NCBI GenBank assembly: GCA_964437415.1
Contig: CAYTGN010000004.1
Location: 62,001-126,000, forward strand
Source: CADEDV01 sp964437415
Lineage (GTDB): Bacteria; Bacteroidota; Bacteroidia; Chitinophagales; Chitinophagaceae
DNA length: 64,000 nt
Reading direction: 5' to 3'
Each line of letters starts with the position of its first letter. Within the stretch, counting starts at the first letter, position 1. The translations under genes were made by a program, and so were the position numbers. The notes under the pieces are model-generated. The model saw nothing but the letters and a program-made list of their open reading frames with translations, did not search any database and was not told where the DNA came from. Of the stretch, positions 36,405 through 44,589 are shown piece after piece.

Positions 36405-36437
36405 GAAAGATGGTCCCATTGGCCATCTTTCTTTTTT
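36405..36437 (+). terminator. Rho-independent terminator after the sigma operon
   Basis: GAAAGATGG and CCATCTTTC form a 9-bp stem, followed by TTTTTT. It separates the sigma/anti-sigma/adhesin operon from the next gene and makes an upstream start for that gene unlikely. Confidence 0.85.
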
Positions 36438-36459
36438 AACGTTATTCCAATACAGTTGC

Positions 36460-36491
36460 TTTGGGAGATATAAAACAAAATTCTATCTTGG
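36460..36491 (+). promoter_or_regulatory. Promoter for the small membrane protein
   Basis: TTTG (36460-36463), then 20 bases, then TATCTTGG (one mismatch to TAnnTTTG). The ATG at 36508 follows 16 bases later; the ATG at 36493 would be upstream of the expected transcription start. Confidence 0.5.
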
Positions 36492-36507
36492 GATGCAAGC
36501 CACTCTA

Positions 36508-36924
36508 ATGAAAAACACCTTTGCTATCATTTCCGGGGTCATTACCACCTTTGCTGTAGCTGCCATTTTATGGCCTTTTGTCAACATGGCTTTTGACAAC
36601 AATTTCCAGTTACAGTTCTTTGCCCAGCCACCTGCAGATACATGGCAAAAGAACATGACCGAACTTTTCGCATTTCTTGGCTGGGCCTTTATCAGTTGTT
36701 TTGCCGGCGGGTTTGTTTGTACCCGGATAGCAGCCAGCCGTGAGTTTATTGACCTGCTCATTGCCCTGATTACCGCTGCTGCGGTCATACTCATCATTTC
36801 AGGCAACGAAATTCTGCAGGCAAGAGCTGTGCATGTGATTGCCTTTAGTCTTGCCATCACCATCGGCGCTTTCACGGGTGGTTACTTAGGGGTTCGCAGC
36901 AAAAAAAGCCGGCAACGGTTATAA
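36508..36924 (+). CDS. Small integral membrane protein
   Basis: 138 residues with four hydrophobic helices (about 4-24, 47-67, 75-94, 102-127). MKNTFAIISGVITTFAVAAIL begins the protein; the C-terminus GVRSKKSRQRL is basic. The upstream ORF extension is rejected because it spans a terminator and a promoter. No family is recognised; it resembles small Bacteroidetes membrane proteins of unknown role. Confidence 0.6.
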   Translation: MKNTFAIISGVITTFAVAAILWPFVNMAFDNNFQLQFFAQPPADTWQKNMTELFAFLGWAFISCFAGGFVCTRIAASREFIDLLIALITAAAVILIISGNEILQARAVHVIAFSLAITIGAFTGGYLGVRSKKSRQRL

Positions 36925-37054
36925 GTTGGATTCATGCATCCAAAGAAATCTTCCTCCCTTTCTTTTCCGGTCATATCACCCTGTACACTCTTTTCGTCCG
37001 CAGAAAGACTCATTGTTTACTGAAATCTTTTACATTGCAAAAAAATTAGTTGCC

Positions 37055-37480
37055 ATGAAAAAGATGCTGCTGCTGTCAATCGTTCTGCTTTCAGTGTGCA
37101 ATGTTTCATTCTGTCAAAAAGATTCCACCCGTAAAGACCCCGGCGCCAATATCAAACAATTCTGGCTGGTGGTGCTGAAAACCGGGCCAAAGGATAAGGA
37201 AATCAAAGACAGCACCGAACGCAGCAAACTTTTTGCCGGTCATTTTGCCAATATGGAAAGACTGCATTCGGAAGGCATTTTAAAATTGGCAGGCCCATTT
37301 GGCAAAAACGATTTTACCTGGCGGGGGCTTTTTGTTCTTGATTGCAAAACAAAGGAAGAGGCCGAAGAATTTGTGAAAACAGATCCCACTGTTGAAGCCG
37401 GAGTTTTTATCTATGATATTGTGCCCTGGTTTGCTGAGCCCTCGGGCAGCCTTGTGCCGGGGAAACCTAAAAAGGAGTAG
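37055..37480 (+). CDS. Secreted YCII-related protein
   Basis: 141 residues with a signal peptide (MKKMLLLSIVLLSVCNVSFCQ). The remainder fits the YCII fold: KQFWLVVLKTGPKDKE, GHFANMERLHSEGILKLAGPFG, and EEAEEFVKTDPTVEAGVFIYDIVPW. YCII proteins are mostly cytoplasmic and dimeric; here the domain is exported. Function unknown. It is convergent with pyrF, with 2 bp between the stop codons. Confidence 0.8.
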   Translation: MKKMLLLSIVLLSVCNVSFCQKDSTRKDPGANIKQFWLVVLKTGPKDKEIKDSTERSKLFAGHFANMERLHSEGILKLAGPFGKNDFTWRGLFVLDCKTKEEAEEFVKTDPTVEAGVFIYDIVPWFAEPSGSLVPGKPKKE

Positions 37481-37482
37481 TA

Positions 37483-38289
37483 TCAAGCACTGAGGTAAGA
37501 AGCCATTTCCTGCTGATAATTTTTGGCAATTTCTTCTGCTTTCTCTGCAAAATCCTCCCCGCCCGAAGCATAAATAATGGCCCGGCTGGCATTCACTAAA
37601 ATGCCGCAATCCTTATTCATCGCCTTTTCAGAAATTTCATTCAGGCTGCCGCCCTGTGCCCCCACACCGGGAACAAGGTAAAAATGGACAGGAGCCAGTT
37701 TGCGGATGTTGACAAAAGAATCAGCCTGTGTGGCGCCGACCACAAACATTAAATTCTCCGCTGTTCCCCATTTGGAAACAGTGGTCAATACTTTTTCATA
37801 AAGCAATCCATCACCCGCCTGCTGCAATTCAAAATCAGCAGCGCCTTTGTTGGAAGTAAGCCCCAGCACAATGGTCCATTTGCCTGGGTATTGTAAAAAA
37901 GGTTTTACACTATCCTCTCCCATGTATGGCGCCACGGTAACAGCATCAAAAGGCAGGATCTCAAAAAAAGCTTTGGCATATTGGTCAGAAGTGTTTCCGA
38001 TATCGCCTCTTTTGGCGTCTGCAATTTTAAAATGCTCATCACCGATGTAACGAACGGTTTTTTCCATCGCCTCCCATCCTTTCACACCCAAGGCTTCATA
38101 AAAAGCAGTGTTGATCTTGTAGCTCACGCAAAGGTCTTTCGTAGCATCAATGATAGCTTTGTTGAAAGCGAATACCGGGTCGGGGTCTGATAAAAGATGC
38201 TTTGGTATTTTAGTGATGTCGGTATCTAAACCAACGCAGAGATAGGATTGCTTTTTTTTGATTTGTTCAATGAGTTGCTGGCGGGTCAT
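37483..38289 (-). CDS. pyrF: Orotidine-5'-phosphate decarboxylase (group 2)
   Basis: 268 residues. CVGLDTDITKIP, the catalytic FKIADAKRGDIGNTSDQYA and the C-terminal VPGVGAQGGSL are PyrF signatures, and the length fits the longer group 2 enzymes. It makes UMP, the last step of de novo pyrimidine synthesis. It is the last gene leftwards after the kynurenine operon, separated from kmo by an 81-bp repeat. A near-consensus -7 element (TATCTTCG, 38295-38302, minus strand) lies 5 bases before the ATG, so it may be transcribed on its own. Confidence 0.95.
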   Translation of the reverse strand: MTRQQLIEQIKKKQSYLCVGLDTDITKIPKHLLSDPDPVFAFNKAIIDATKDLCVSYKINTAFYEALGVKGWEAMEKTVRYIGDEHFKIADAKRGDIGNTSDQYAKAFFEILPFDAVTVAPYMGEDSVKPFLQYPGKWTIVLGLTSNKGAADFELQQAGDGLLYEKVLTTVSKWGTAENLMFVVGATQADSFVNIRKLAPVHFYLVPGVGAQGGSLNEISEKAMNKDCGILVNASRAIIYASGGEDFAEKAEEIAKNYQQEMASYLSA

Positions 38290-38306
38290 GGCTGCGAAGA
38301 TAATGG

Positions 38307-38387
38307 GGAACGCTGATTTTTATGATGCTGATGAATATTTAAGAGGTTATCAGCGCCAATCATAATAATCTTAATCATCTGCGTTCC
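38307..38387. repeat. Intergenic palindromic repeat, copy A
   Basis: An 81-bp element starting GGAACGCTGATTTTTATGAT and ending AATCATCTGCGTTCC, with inverted ends (GGAACGC/GCGTTCC) and an inner GGTTATCAGCG. It fills the pyrF-kmo gap and runs 13 bp into kmo, supplying that gene's last codons and its stop. Similar copies lie at 41053, 41559 and 43103, all in the same orientation. Confidence 0.85.
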
Positions 38388-39724
38388 ACTCTTTCCAAAA
38401 TCAGTTTTTCCGCTTCCTCACTCTCCCACTTCCCTTCGATTCCCGGTATCGCCATCACTTCCTGCATAATGGCCTCCTGCATTTGTCCTCTTTTCAGCGC
38501 ATCGCTATAGCGGATATGCGGACTGAAAGTAACCTGTGAATAAGCAGGTATCCATTTGTCCGGATATTTTTCATGTAGCCTTGCTTCAATCTTTTTTTGC
38601 AGCAGGAATTTCGGATCGGCTGTCCTCTCCCTCATTTCAATAAAATTATTTATCGCCAGGTCAGCAATCGCATCCCCATCAGGCTTGCGCAGTTGCTGGT
38701 AGTTTTTCAATATGGCAGCCCAATCTTCTTCATGTTTATCAATCAGTTCATCCAGCACCCGGCAATCCTCAAAACCGGCATTCATCCCCTGTCCGAAAAA
38801 CGGAACAATGGCATGTGCTGCATCGCCGATCAGGGCAAACTTATCATCCCTTATCCACGGAAAACATTTCACCGTGACCAATGAGGAGGTAGGATTAGTA
38901 AAAAACTCGTTGATATAATCCGGCATCAGCGGTACGGCATCGGGAAAAGTTTTTTCAAAGAAATTCCTTACATCAGCTTCTGTTTTCAATTTATCAAACG
39001 AGGCTTCTCCTTCAAAAGGAAAGAACAAGGTACAGGTAAAGGTTTTATCCAGGTTGGGCAATGCGATCAGCATATAATCTTTGCGGGGCCAGATATGCAG
39101 GGCATTTACCTCCATTGCAAACTGACTATCTGCTGTTGGCGGGATGGTCAGTTCTTTATAGCCACAATCAATATAATACTGCTGGTAATCGAATTTATCA
39201 TGCTGTAACTGGTGTTGCAAACGGGCAGCTGAAAAAGCGCCGTCAGCGCCAAAAACCAGGTCAGTCTTTGATGAAGGGATAGCTTTGCTATTACTGCTTT
39301 CAAACTCTATGGAATCCTTATTCCAGTCAATCTTGCTGAGTTTCTGATTAAAAAATATTTCTACACCCTGTTCTTCTGCCAGGTCCATCAGTTTCATGTT
39401 CAGCGTGGCTCTTGAAACAGAATTAATAAACTGTCCTTCTTTCCCATAAGGTTGAAAAGCCGTGCTGCCATCCTGGTTATGGATGTAGCGACCGTGCATG
39501 GGAATAGATATTTTTTTAATTTTATCTGCAAGGTCAACTTTTTCCAAAGCCAGCAATCCCCTGTCACTTAAAGCAAGGTTGATAGAACGGCCGGCAGACA
39601 TTTTCTCTTTCCGCATATCACCGCGACGTTCATAGATCTTCACCTTGTACCCACGTTTGGATAAATATATGGAAAGCAGAGAGCCTACCAGTCCAGCGCC
39701 AACTATGGTAATATCTTTTTTCAT
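38375..39724 (-). CDS. kmo: Kynurenine 3-monooxygenase
   Basis: 449 residues, a flavin-dependent hydroxylase. The FAD-binding motif GAGLVGSLLSIYLSKRGY is at about 8-25, the family motif around GADGAFSAAR in the middle, and the second FAD motif FALIGDAAHAIVPFFGQGMNAGFEDC at about 295-320. It hydroxylates kynurenine to 3-hydroxykynurenine with NADPH and oxygen. The start is the ATG at 39724. It is followed upstream in the operon by kynureninase (41-bp gap). Its last residues and stop codon are encoded by a copy of the 81-bp repeat. An upstream extension beginning MEGLGEA is possible but less usual. Confidence 0.94.
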   Translation of the reverse strand: MKKDITIVGAGLVGSLLSIYLSKRGYKVKIYERRGDMRKEKMSAGRSINLALSDRGLLALEKVDLADKIKKISIPMHGRYIHNQDGSTAFQPYGKEGQFINSVSRATLNMKLMDLAEEQGVEIFFNQKLSKIDWNKDSIEFESSNSKAIPSSKTDLVFGADGAFSAARLQHQLQHDKFDYQQYYIDCGYKELTIPPTADSQFAMEVNALHIWPRKDYMLIALPNLDKTFTCTLFFPFEGEASFDKLKTEADVRNFFEKTFPDAVPLMPDYINEFFTNPTSSLVTVKCFPWIRDDKFALIGDAAHAIVPFFGQGMNAGFEDCRVLDELIDKHEEDWAAILKNYQQLRKPDGDAIADLAINNFIEMRERTADPKFLLQKKIEARLHEKYPDKWIPAYSQVTFSPHIRYSDALKRGQMQEAIMQEVMAIPGIEGKWESEEAEKLILERVERR

Positions 39725-39736
39725 AGCCTCCCCAAG

Positions 39737-39753
39737 CCCCTCCAAAGGAGGGG
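39737..39753. repeat. G+C-rich hairpin between kynU and kmo
   Basis: CCCCTCC and GGAGGGG (7-bp arms) around AAA, in the 41-bp gap. It may act as an mRNA stabilising or attenuating hairpin; there is no T run. Similar CCCC...GGGG palindromes lie at 44590-44669. Confidence 0.65.
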
Positions 39754-39765
39754 TATCAAGTCGTT

Positions 39766-41040
39766 TTAATTTGTGAGTGAACTTATAATGTTTCCGAATC
39801 TGTAAATATCTTCAAACGAATTATACAAGGGCACCGGCGCCACACGGATCACATTGGGTTCTCTCCAGTCGGCGATAACTCCCTGTTTTGTTAATTCATC
39901 AAATATCTTTTTGCCGTCTTTCAACATCATCATCGAAACCTGGCAGCCTCTTTCATCTTCGTTCGTTGGAGTAATCACTTCTATCACTTTCTCATTTTGC
40001 CTTCTGTTAATTTCATTCAAAACAAAATGCAGGTAAGCCGCCAACTGTTTCCTTTTTTCATGTAGACGTTCCATACCGGCTTCTTCAAAAATATCCAAGG
40101 AAGCTTTATGTGCTGCCATGCTAAGTATCGGTGCATTGCTCAGTTGCCAGCCTTCTGCCGTTGGAATTGCTTTGAATCCTTTCTCCATTCTGAAACGTGT
40201 CTCTTTGGTATAACCCCACCAGCCAGCGAATCTCGGCAGTTCTGTATTGGCTGCATGCTTTTCGTTGATATAAACACCTCCAACTCCACCCGGACCGCTA
40301 TTCAAATATTTATAAGAACACCAGCAGGCAAAGTCAACATTCCAGTCGTGGAGTTTTAATTCCACATTGCCGGCTGCATGAGCGAGGTCAAAACCTGCAT
40401 AGGCGCCGGCAGCATGGGCCGCATCAGTGATGGCTTTCATATCGAATAACTGGCCGGTATAATAATTCAGTCCTCCAAACAAAACAAGAGCAGTTGACTG
40501 GTTGTATTGTTGAATAGTTGATAAAACATCTTCCATCCGGATTGCATGTTCCCCTTCCCTGAGTTTCACTTCAATGATAGCGTCGTCAGGATCTAAGCAA
40601 TGAAAACGAACCTGCGATTCAAAAGCATACTGATCAGAAGGAAAAGCTTTGGCTTCACAAATGATCTTATATCGTTCTTTGGTTGGCCGGTAAAAACTTA
40701 CCATCAGTAAATGTAAATTCACAGTTAGTGAATTCATCACCACCACTTCCCTTTCATTGCAGCCGACAATTTTTGACAACTGCTTTGGGAAAATTTCATG
40801 GTATGGCATCCACGGATTCTTTGCGTGGAAATGTCCTTCCACCCCCATTGTTGCCCAGTCATCTAATTCCTGCTGCACATATTGCGAAACTGTCTTTGGC
40901 TGAAGACCCAATGAATTACCGGTGAAATACACACAATCCTTTCCATCATGTTGTGGAATGAAAAATTTTTGCCTGAAATCCCTTAATTCATCTTTTGCAT
41001 CCAGCTCCCTGGCAAATTCAAGTGTGTTCTGAAAAATCAT
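39766..41040 (-). CDS. kynU: Kynureninase
   Basis: 424 residues, a PLP-dependent hydrolase. DCVYFTGNSLGLQPKTV near the N-terminus, VVVMNSLTVNLHLLMVSFYRP, GFDLAHAAGNVELKLHDW and the PLP-lysine motif FACWCSYKYLNSGPGGVGG are all kynureninase features. It cleaves 3-hydroxykynurenine to 3-hydroxyanthranilate and alanine. It lies between the RidA gene and kmo in the leftward operon, with a repeat copy in the gap before it. Confidence 0.96.
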   Translation of the reverse strand: MIFQNTLEFARELDAKDELRDFRQKFFIPQHDGKDCVYFTGNSLGLQPKTVSQYVQQELDDWATMGVEGHFHAKNPWMPYHEIFPKQLSKIVGCNEREVVVMNSLTVNLHLLMVSFYRPTKERYKIICEAKAFPSDQYAFESQVRFHCLDPDDAIIEVKLREGEHAIRMEDVLSTIQQYNQSTALVLFGGLNYYTGQLFDMKAITDAAHAAGAYAGFDLAHAAGNVELKLHDWNVDFACWCSYKYLNSGPGGVGGVYINEKHAANTELPRFAGWWGYTKETRFRMEKGFKAIPTAEGWQLSNAPILSMAAHKASLDIFEEAGMERLHEKRKQLAAYLHFVLNEINRRQNEKVIEVITPTNEDERGCQVSMMMLKDGKKIFDELTKQGVIADWREPNVIRVAPVPLYNSFEDIYRFGNIISSLTN

Positions 41041-41052
41041 ACTAAATATTTT

Positions 41053-41130
41053 GAACGCAAATTTTTTTGATGGTTAAGACCTATTATGACTGATCAGCGT
41101 TAATCATCACAATCTTAATAATCTGCGTTC
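41053..41130. repeat. Intergenic palindromic repeat, copy B
   Basis: A 78-bp element starting GAACGCAAATTTTTTTGATG and ending AATAATCTGCGTTC; it fills the gap between the RidA gene and kynU. The end sequences pair with each other, as in copies A, C and D. Confidence 0.85.
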
Positions 41131-41132
41131 TA

Positions 41133-41549
41133 TTAAACAGTTGCAATAACTTTCAATTCAATCGCAATCGGTGTCGGCAGGCTTTTCACTTCCACGGTTG
41201 TGCGGCATGCCTGCACCGATGTGAAATACTCCGCATATATTTTATTATATACCGGAAAGTCCTTTTTCATATTGGTCAGGAAAACGGTTACATCCACTAT
41301 CTTCTCCCAACTGCTGCCGCTGGCTTCCAACACGGCTTTTACATTGGCAAAAACGGAATGACACTCCGCTTCAATATCATATTTTACAATATTGCCATCC
41401 GCATCCAGCTCCAAACCGGGTATTGTATTGTCTTTATGATTTCTTGGGCCGATACCGGAAAGAAAAAGAAGATAACCCACTCTTCGGGCATGCGGATATG
41501 CGCCGAGAGGCGTTGAGGCATTACTTGTTATTATCGGGTTTTCTTTCAT
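41133..41549 (-). CDS. RidA family protein, probable 2-aminomuconate deaminase
   Basis: 138 residues. It shows the Rid/YjgF fold, with GYLLFLSGIGPRNHKDN, ECHSVFANVKAVLEASGSSWEKIVDVTVFLTNM and the arginine in QACRTTVEVKSLPTPIAIELKVIA. The N-terminal APLGAYPHA-like region (ASTPLGAYPHARRVG) and its place among kynurenine genes match the 2-aminomuconate deaminases of the 2-nitrobenzoate and kynurenine pathways (AmnD/NbaF type). It would remove ammonia from 2-aminomuconate to give 4-oxalocrotonate. The substrate is inferred from context. Confidence 0.85.
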   Translation of the reverse strand: MKENPIITSNASTPLGAYPHARRVGYLLFLSGIGPRNHKDNTIPGLELDADGNIVKYDIEAECHSVFANVKAVLEASGSSWEKIVDVTVFLTNMKKDFPVYNKIYAEYFTSVQACRTTVEVKSLPTPIAIELKVIATV

Positions 41550-41558
41550 AATAATAAT

Positions 41559-41638
41559 GAACGCTGATTTTTATGATGATTAAGATTTGTTATGATTATT
41601 TCAGCGTTTATCATACTAATCATGACGATCTGCGTTCC
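41559..41638. repeat. Intergenic palindromic repeat, copy C
   Basis: An 80-bp element starting GAACGCTGATTTTTATGATG and ending GATCTGCGTTCC. It fills the gap between the semialdehyde dehydrogenase and the RidA gene; its last base is the first base of the dehydrogenase stop codon on the other strand. Confidence 0.85.
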
Positions 41639-43095
41639 TAAAACTGAATACAAACATTCTTTGCCTCCGTAAAAAACCGCAGCGCCTCCCAGCCTCCTTC
41701 TCTTCCCACACCACTGTTCTTCATGCCACCAAATGGCGTTCTTAAATCCCGCAACAGCCAACAGTTGATCCAGATAATACCACTTTCAACTTTTGCCGCC
41801 ACACGGTTGGCTTTGGATAAATCCTGTGTCCATAAGGTGGCAGCCAATCCATATTGCGAAGCATTCGCCAATTGCAGGGCTTCTTCTTCCGTTTTGAAAG
41901 ACTGCAAAGTAACCACCGGCCCAAAAATTTCTTCCTGGTTGGTCTGGCAGTCGGGGCCCAATCCTTCGATCACTGTCGGTTCTATAAAATAACCATTGGT
42001 GCAGCGGCCTTCTAATTTCACGGCCCTGCCGCCACACAATATTTTTCCGCCTTCCTGTTTGGCGGTATCAATACAACGCATGATCTTATCAAAATGCAGC
42101 TTACTCACAATAGCCCCCTGTTTGGATGAATCTTCCAGCGGATCACCTACTGTGAGTTTTTTTGCTCGTTCAATAAAATCAGTTTTGAACTTTTCATAAA
42201 TGCTTTCTTCAATCAAAATCCTGCTACCACATAAACAAATTTCTCCCTGGTTAGAAAAAGAAGAACGGATGGTATCTGCCATCATCTTTTCCCAACTACA
42301 ATCTGCGAAAATAATAGCCGGGTTTTTTCCTCCCAGTTCCAAAGAAAGTTTTTTGAACATAGGCGCCGCCACTTCTGCAATCCTTGAACCGGCCCTTGTG
42401 CTGCCGGTAAAGGAAATTGCTTTGATATCCGGATGCTTAATGATCGCTTCACCTGTCACATTACCTGTGCCATGCAAAACATTCAGCACACCATCCGGCA
42501 AACCGGCCTCCTTGCAAATTTTGGATAACAAAAAAGCGGTGACGGGAGTTACTTCAGATGGTTTAGCGATCACACAATTTCCTGCGGCCAATGCCGGTGC
42601 AATTTTCCAGGTAAACAAATACAAGGGAAGATTCCAAGGCGAAATGCAACCCACAATTCCTATCGGTTGCCGTAGCGTATAGTTCACCGCTTTGTCTTCC
42701 ATAGTATGGCTCTCCGCAGCAAAATGCATGATGCCGGTCGCAAAAAAACGGAAGTTTGCAGATGCTCTTGGAATATCTACTCTTTTACTCAGCCAAAGTG
42801 GCTTGCCGTTATCATTTGTTTCTGCCAGGGCTAATACATCGAGGTTTTCATCAATCAGTTCAGCAATACGGTTGAGTATTTTAAATCTTTCCTCAAGTGG
42901 TAAAACACTCCATGCAGGAAAAGCTTTTTTGGCGGCCAGCACCGCTGCATTCACATCTTTTTCTCCGCTATCAGGAATCTGACCTGATTGTTCACCTGTT
43001 GCAGGATTTATATTGAGAATGAAATTTCCACTCAGCGGACCGATGTGATTGCCACCGATATAGTTTTCGAGATGATATGGAATTTCAAGATTCAT
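41638..43095 (-). CDS. 2-aminomuconate 6-semialdehyde dehydrogenase
   Basis: 485 residues, aldehyde dehydrogenase superfamily. GCISPWNLPLYLFTWKIAPALAAGNCVIAKPSE, FTGSTRAGSRIA, SLELGGKNPAIIFADC (catalytic Glu) and FSNQGEICLCGSRI (catalytic Cys) place it with the 2-hydroxymuconic/2-aminomuconic semialdehyde dehydrogenases. It would oxidise 2-aminomuconate semialdehyde, the product of ACMS decarboxylase, to 2-aminomuconate. It is in the leftward kynurenine operon, flanked by repeat copies C and D. Confidence 0.9.
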   Translation of the reverse strand: MNLEIPYHLENYIGGNHIGPLSGNFILNINPATGEQSGQIPDSGEKDVNAAVLAAKKAFPAWSVLPLEERFKILNRIAELIDENLDVLALAETNDNGKPLWLSKRVDIPRASANFRFFATGIMHFAAESHTMEDKAVNYTLRQPIGIVGCISPWNLPLYLFTWKIAPALAAGNCVIAKPSEVTPVTAFLLSKICKEAGLPDGVLNVLHGTGNVTGEAIIKHPDIKAISFTGSTRAGSRIAEVAAPMFKKLSLELGGKNPAIIFADCSWEKMMADTIRSSFSNQGEICLCGSRILIEESIYEKFKTDFIERAKKLTVGDPLEDSSKQGAIVSKLHFDKIMRCIDTAKQEGGKILCGGRAVKLEGRCTNGYFIEPTVIEGLGPDCQTNQEEIFGPVVTLQSFKTEEEALQLANASQYGLAATLWTQDLSKANRVAAKVESGIIWINCWLLRDLRTPFGGMKNSGVGREGGWEALRFFTEAKNVCIQF

Positions 43096-43102
43096 TTATA
43101 CA

Positions 43103-43181
43103 GAACGCAGATTTTTATGATTATGATGATCGACGCAGATATATCATAAACAAACATAGCCATCATGATCATCTGCGTTCC
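43103..43181. repeat. Intergenic palindromic repeat, copy D
   Basis: A 79-bp element starting GAACGCAGATTTTTATGATT and ending GATCATCTGCGTTCC, with an extra inner CGACGCAGAT. It fills the gap between the SDR gene and the semialdehyde dehydrogenase gene. Confidence 0.85.
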
Positions 43182-43185
43182 TTAC

Positions 43186-43971
43186 TTATATGCTCCCCGT
43201 CCTTCCCCCATCCACCGGGATACTCACCCCATTCACATAAGATGCGGCTGGTGATGCAAGAAATGCTGCTACAGCCGCCACTTCTGAAGCATCGGCAAAA
43301 CGTTTCATCGGAACTTCCTCCTTCATGTTCTCCTGTACAATATCCACTACCGTGTTTCCCCTTTTGGCTGTGTTTTCAATAATGGCGGTTAGTCGCTGGG
43401 TGATTGTGAATCCGGGCAACACGTTATTCACCGTGATATTAAATTGTCCCACTTCGTTGGAAAGAGTTTTGGCCCATGATGCCACAGCGCCGCGGATCGT
43501 ATTCGACACACCCAGGTTTTTCAACGGAATTTTCACCGAAGTGGAAATAATATTCACAATACGGCCATAACCTTCCTTTTTCATTGATGGAATACAGGCC
43601 TTCGCCAAAATATGATTGCAGATAAGATGCTGGTTGAATGTATTCAGGAAAGCTTCTTCGGTAGCTTCTGTGACAGGTCCTGCTGCAGGGCCACCAGTGT
43701 TATTAATTAATATATTTACAGGGTTCTTTGCCACATGATCTTCGATGATCCTCTTCACCTCATCCGGTTTACTGAAATCCGCAACAAGATAACCATGCTG
43801 CTGCCGAAGCGCTGTGTCTAATGTGTGCACCGCTGCCTTCAATGCCTCTTCATTCCTGGCCACTAAAGTACAGTTGGCCCCCAACAAGGCCAGTTCTTCA
43901 GCAATGGCCAGCCCGATACCCTGCGTGCTGCCGCAAACAACAGCATATTTTCCTTCGAGTGATAAATTCAT
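43186..43971 (-). CDS. SDR family oxidoreductase with altered active site
   Basis: 261 residues, a classical short-chain dehydrogenase by fold: cofactor loop CGSTQGIGLAIAEELALLG, LINNTGGP, and a C-terminal YVNGVSIPVDGG. The catalytic serine region is present (IVNIISTSVKIP), but where YxxxK is expected the sequence reads GVSNTIRGAVASWAKTL, so the Tyr and Lys are missing. It is the first gene of the leftward kynurenine operon, divergent from haaO. Its role in the pathway is unclear; it could reduce an unsaturated keto acid, or may not be a redox enzyme. Confidence 0.82.
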   Translation of the reverse strand: MNLSLEGKYAVVCGSTQGIGLAIAEELALLGANCTLVARNEEALKAAVHTLDTALRQQHGYLVADFSKPDEVKRIIEDHVAKNPVNILINNTGGPAAGPVTEATEEAFLNTFNQHLICNHILAKACIPSMKKEGYGRIVNIISTSVKIPLKNLGVSNTIRGAVASWAKTLSNEVGQFNITVNNVLPGFTITQRLTAIIENTAKRGNTVVDIVQENMKEEVPMKRFADASEVAAVAAFLASPAASYVNGVSIPVDGGRTGSI

Positions 43972-43976
43972 AAAGT

Positions 43977-43984
43977 CAAACCTA
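43977..43984 (-). promoter_or_regulatory. -7 promoter element for the leftward kynurenine operon
   Basis: TAGGTTTG on the minus strand matches TAnnTTTG exactly and ends 5 bases before the SDR start codon. It would drive SDR, the semialdehyde dehydrogenase, RidA, kynU and kmo. Confidence 0.5.
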
Positions 43985-44036
43985 CGGTAAAAAGTTGTAA
44001 TTTTTCGGCATCAATACATCCCCAAAAACTTGCTAT

Positions 44037-44570
44037 ATGGCTGTCATTGCACCTTTCAACCTCAAAAAATGGATTGATGAAAACCGCGACCTGCTGAAAC
44101 CGCCGGTGGGCAACCAATGTGTGTATAAAGATGCTGAGAATTTTATCGTGATGGTCGTAGGCGGACCCAATGCCCGGAAAGATTATCACTTTAATGAAAC
44201 AGAAGAACTCTATTACCAGGTGGAAGGCGACATTGTAGTAAAAATCATTGATGATGGAGAATTCAAAGACATCTCCATCAAAGAAGGAGAAATGTTTTTG
44301 TTGCCGCCAAAAACTCCACACTCTCCGCAACGTGGGCCCGGCACGGTTGGGCTGGTAATTGAAAAGAAAAGAGAATCGGAAGATGATGGCTTTATGTGGT
44401 TCTGTGAAAAATGCGGTAATAAATTGTATGAAGAAAGCCTGCATGTGAGTGATATCGTTAAACAACTTCCTCCTGTTATGAACCGGTTCTGGGAAGACAC
44501 CCTGCACCGGACTTGCAATAAATGCGGGGCTGTGATGGAACCTCCGGTGAAACCCCCGGCAAAAGTATAA
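44037..44570 (+). CDS. haaO: 3-hydroxyanthranilate 3,4-dioxygenase
   Basis: 177 residues, a cupin. The iron ligands are visible as His51, Glu57 (YHFNETEELYYQVEGD) and His95 (PPKTPHSPQR), and the C-terminus carries two CxxC pairs (Cys123/126 and Cys160/163) for the rubredoxin-like iron found in the bacterial enzymes. It opens the ring of 3-hydroxyanthranilate to 2-amino-3-carboxymuconate semialdehyde. The gene is divergent from the SDR gene (65-bp gap) and upstream of the ACMS decarboxylase gene. Confidence 0.97.
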   Translation: MAVIAPFNLKKWIDENRDLLKPPVGNQCVYKDAENFIVMVVGGPNARKDYHFNETEELYYQVEGDIVVKIIDDGEFKDISIKEGEMFLLPPKTPHSPQRGPGTVGLVIEKKRESEDDGFMWFCEKCGNKLYEESLHVSDIVKQLPPVMNRFWEDTLHRTCNKCGAVMEPPVKPPAKV

Positions 44571-44589
44571 ATGCAGAAACTGTCCATTG

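Noticed and set aside
36382..36507. Longer N-terminus of the small membrane protein from 36382
   Set aside because: This stretch contains a terminator hairpin and a promoter, and the hydrophobic protein begins properly at 36508.
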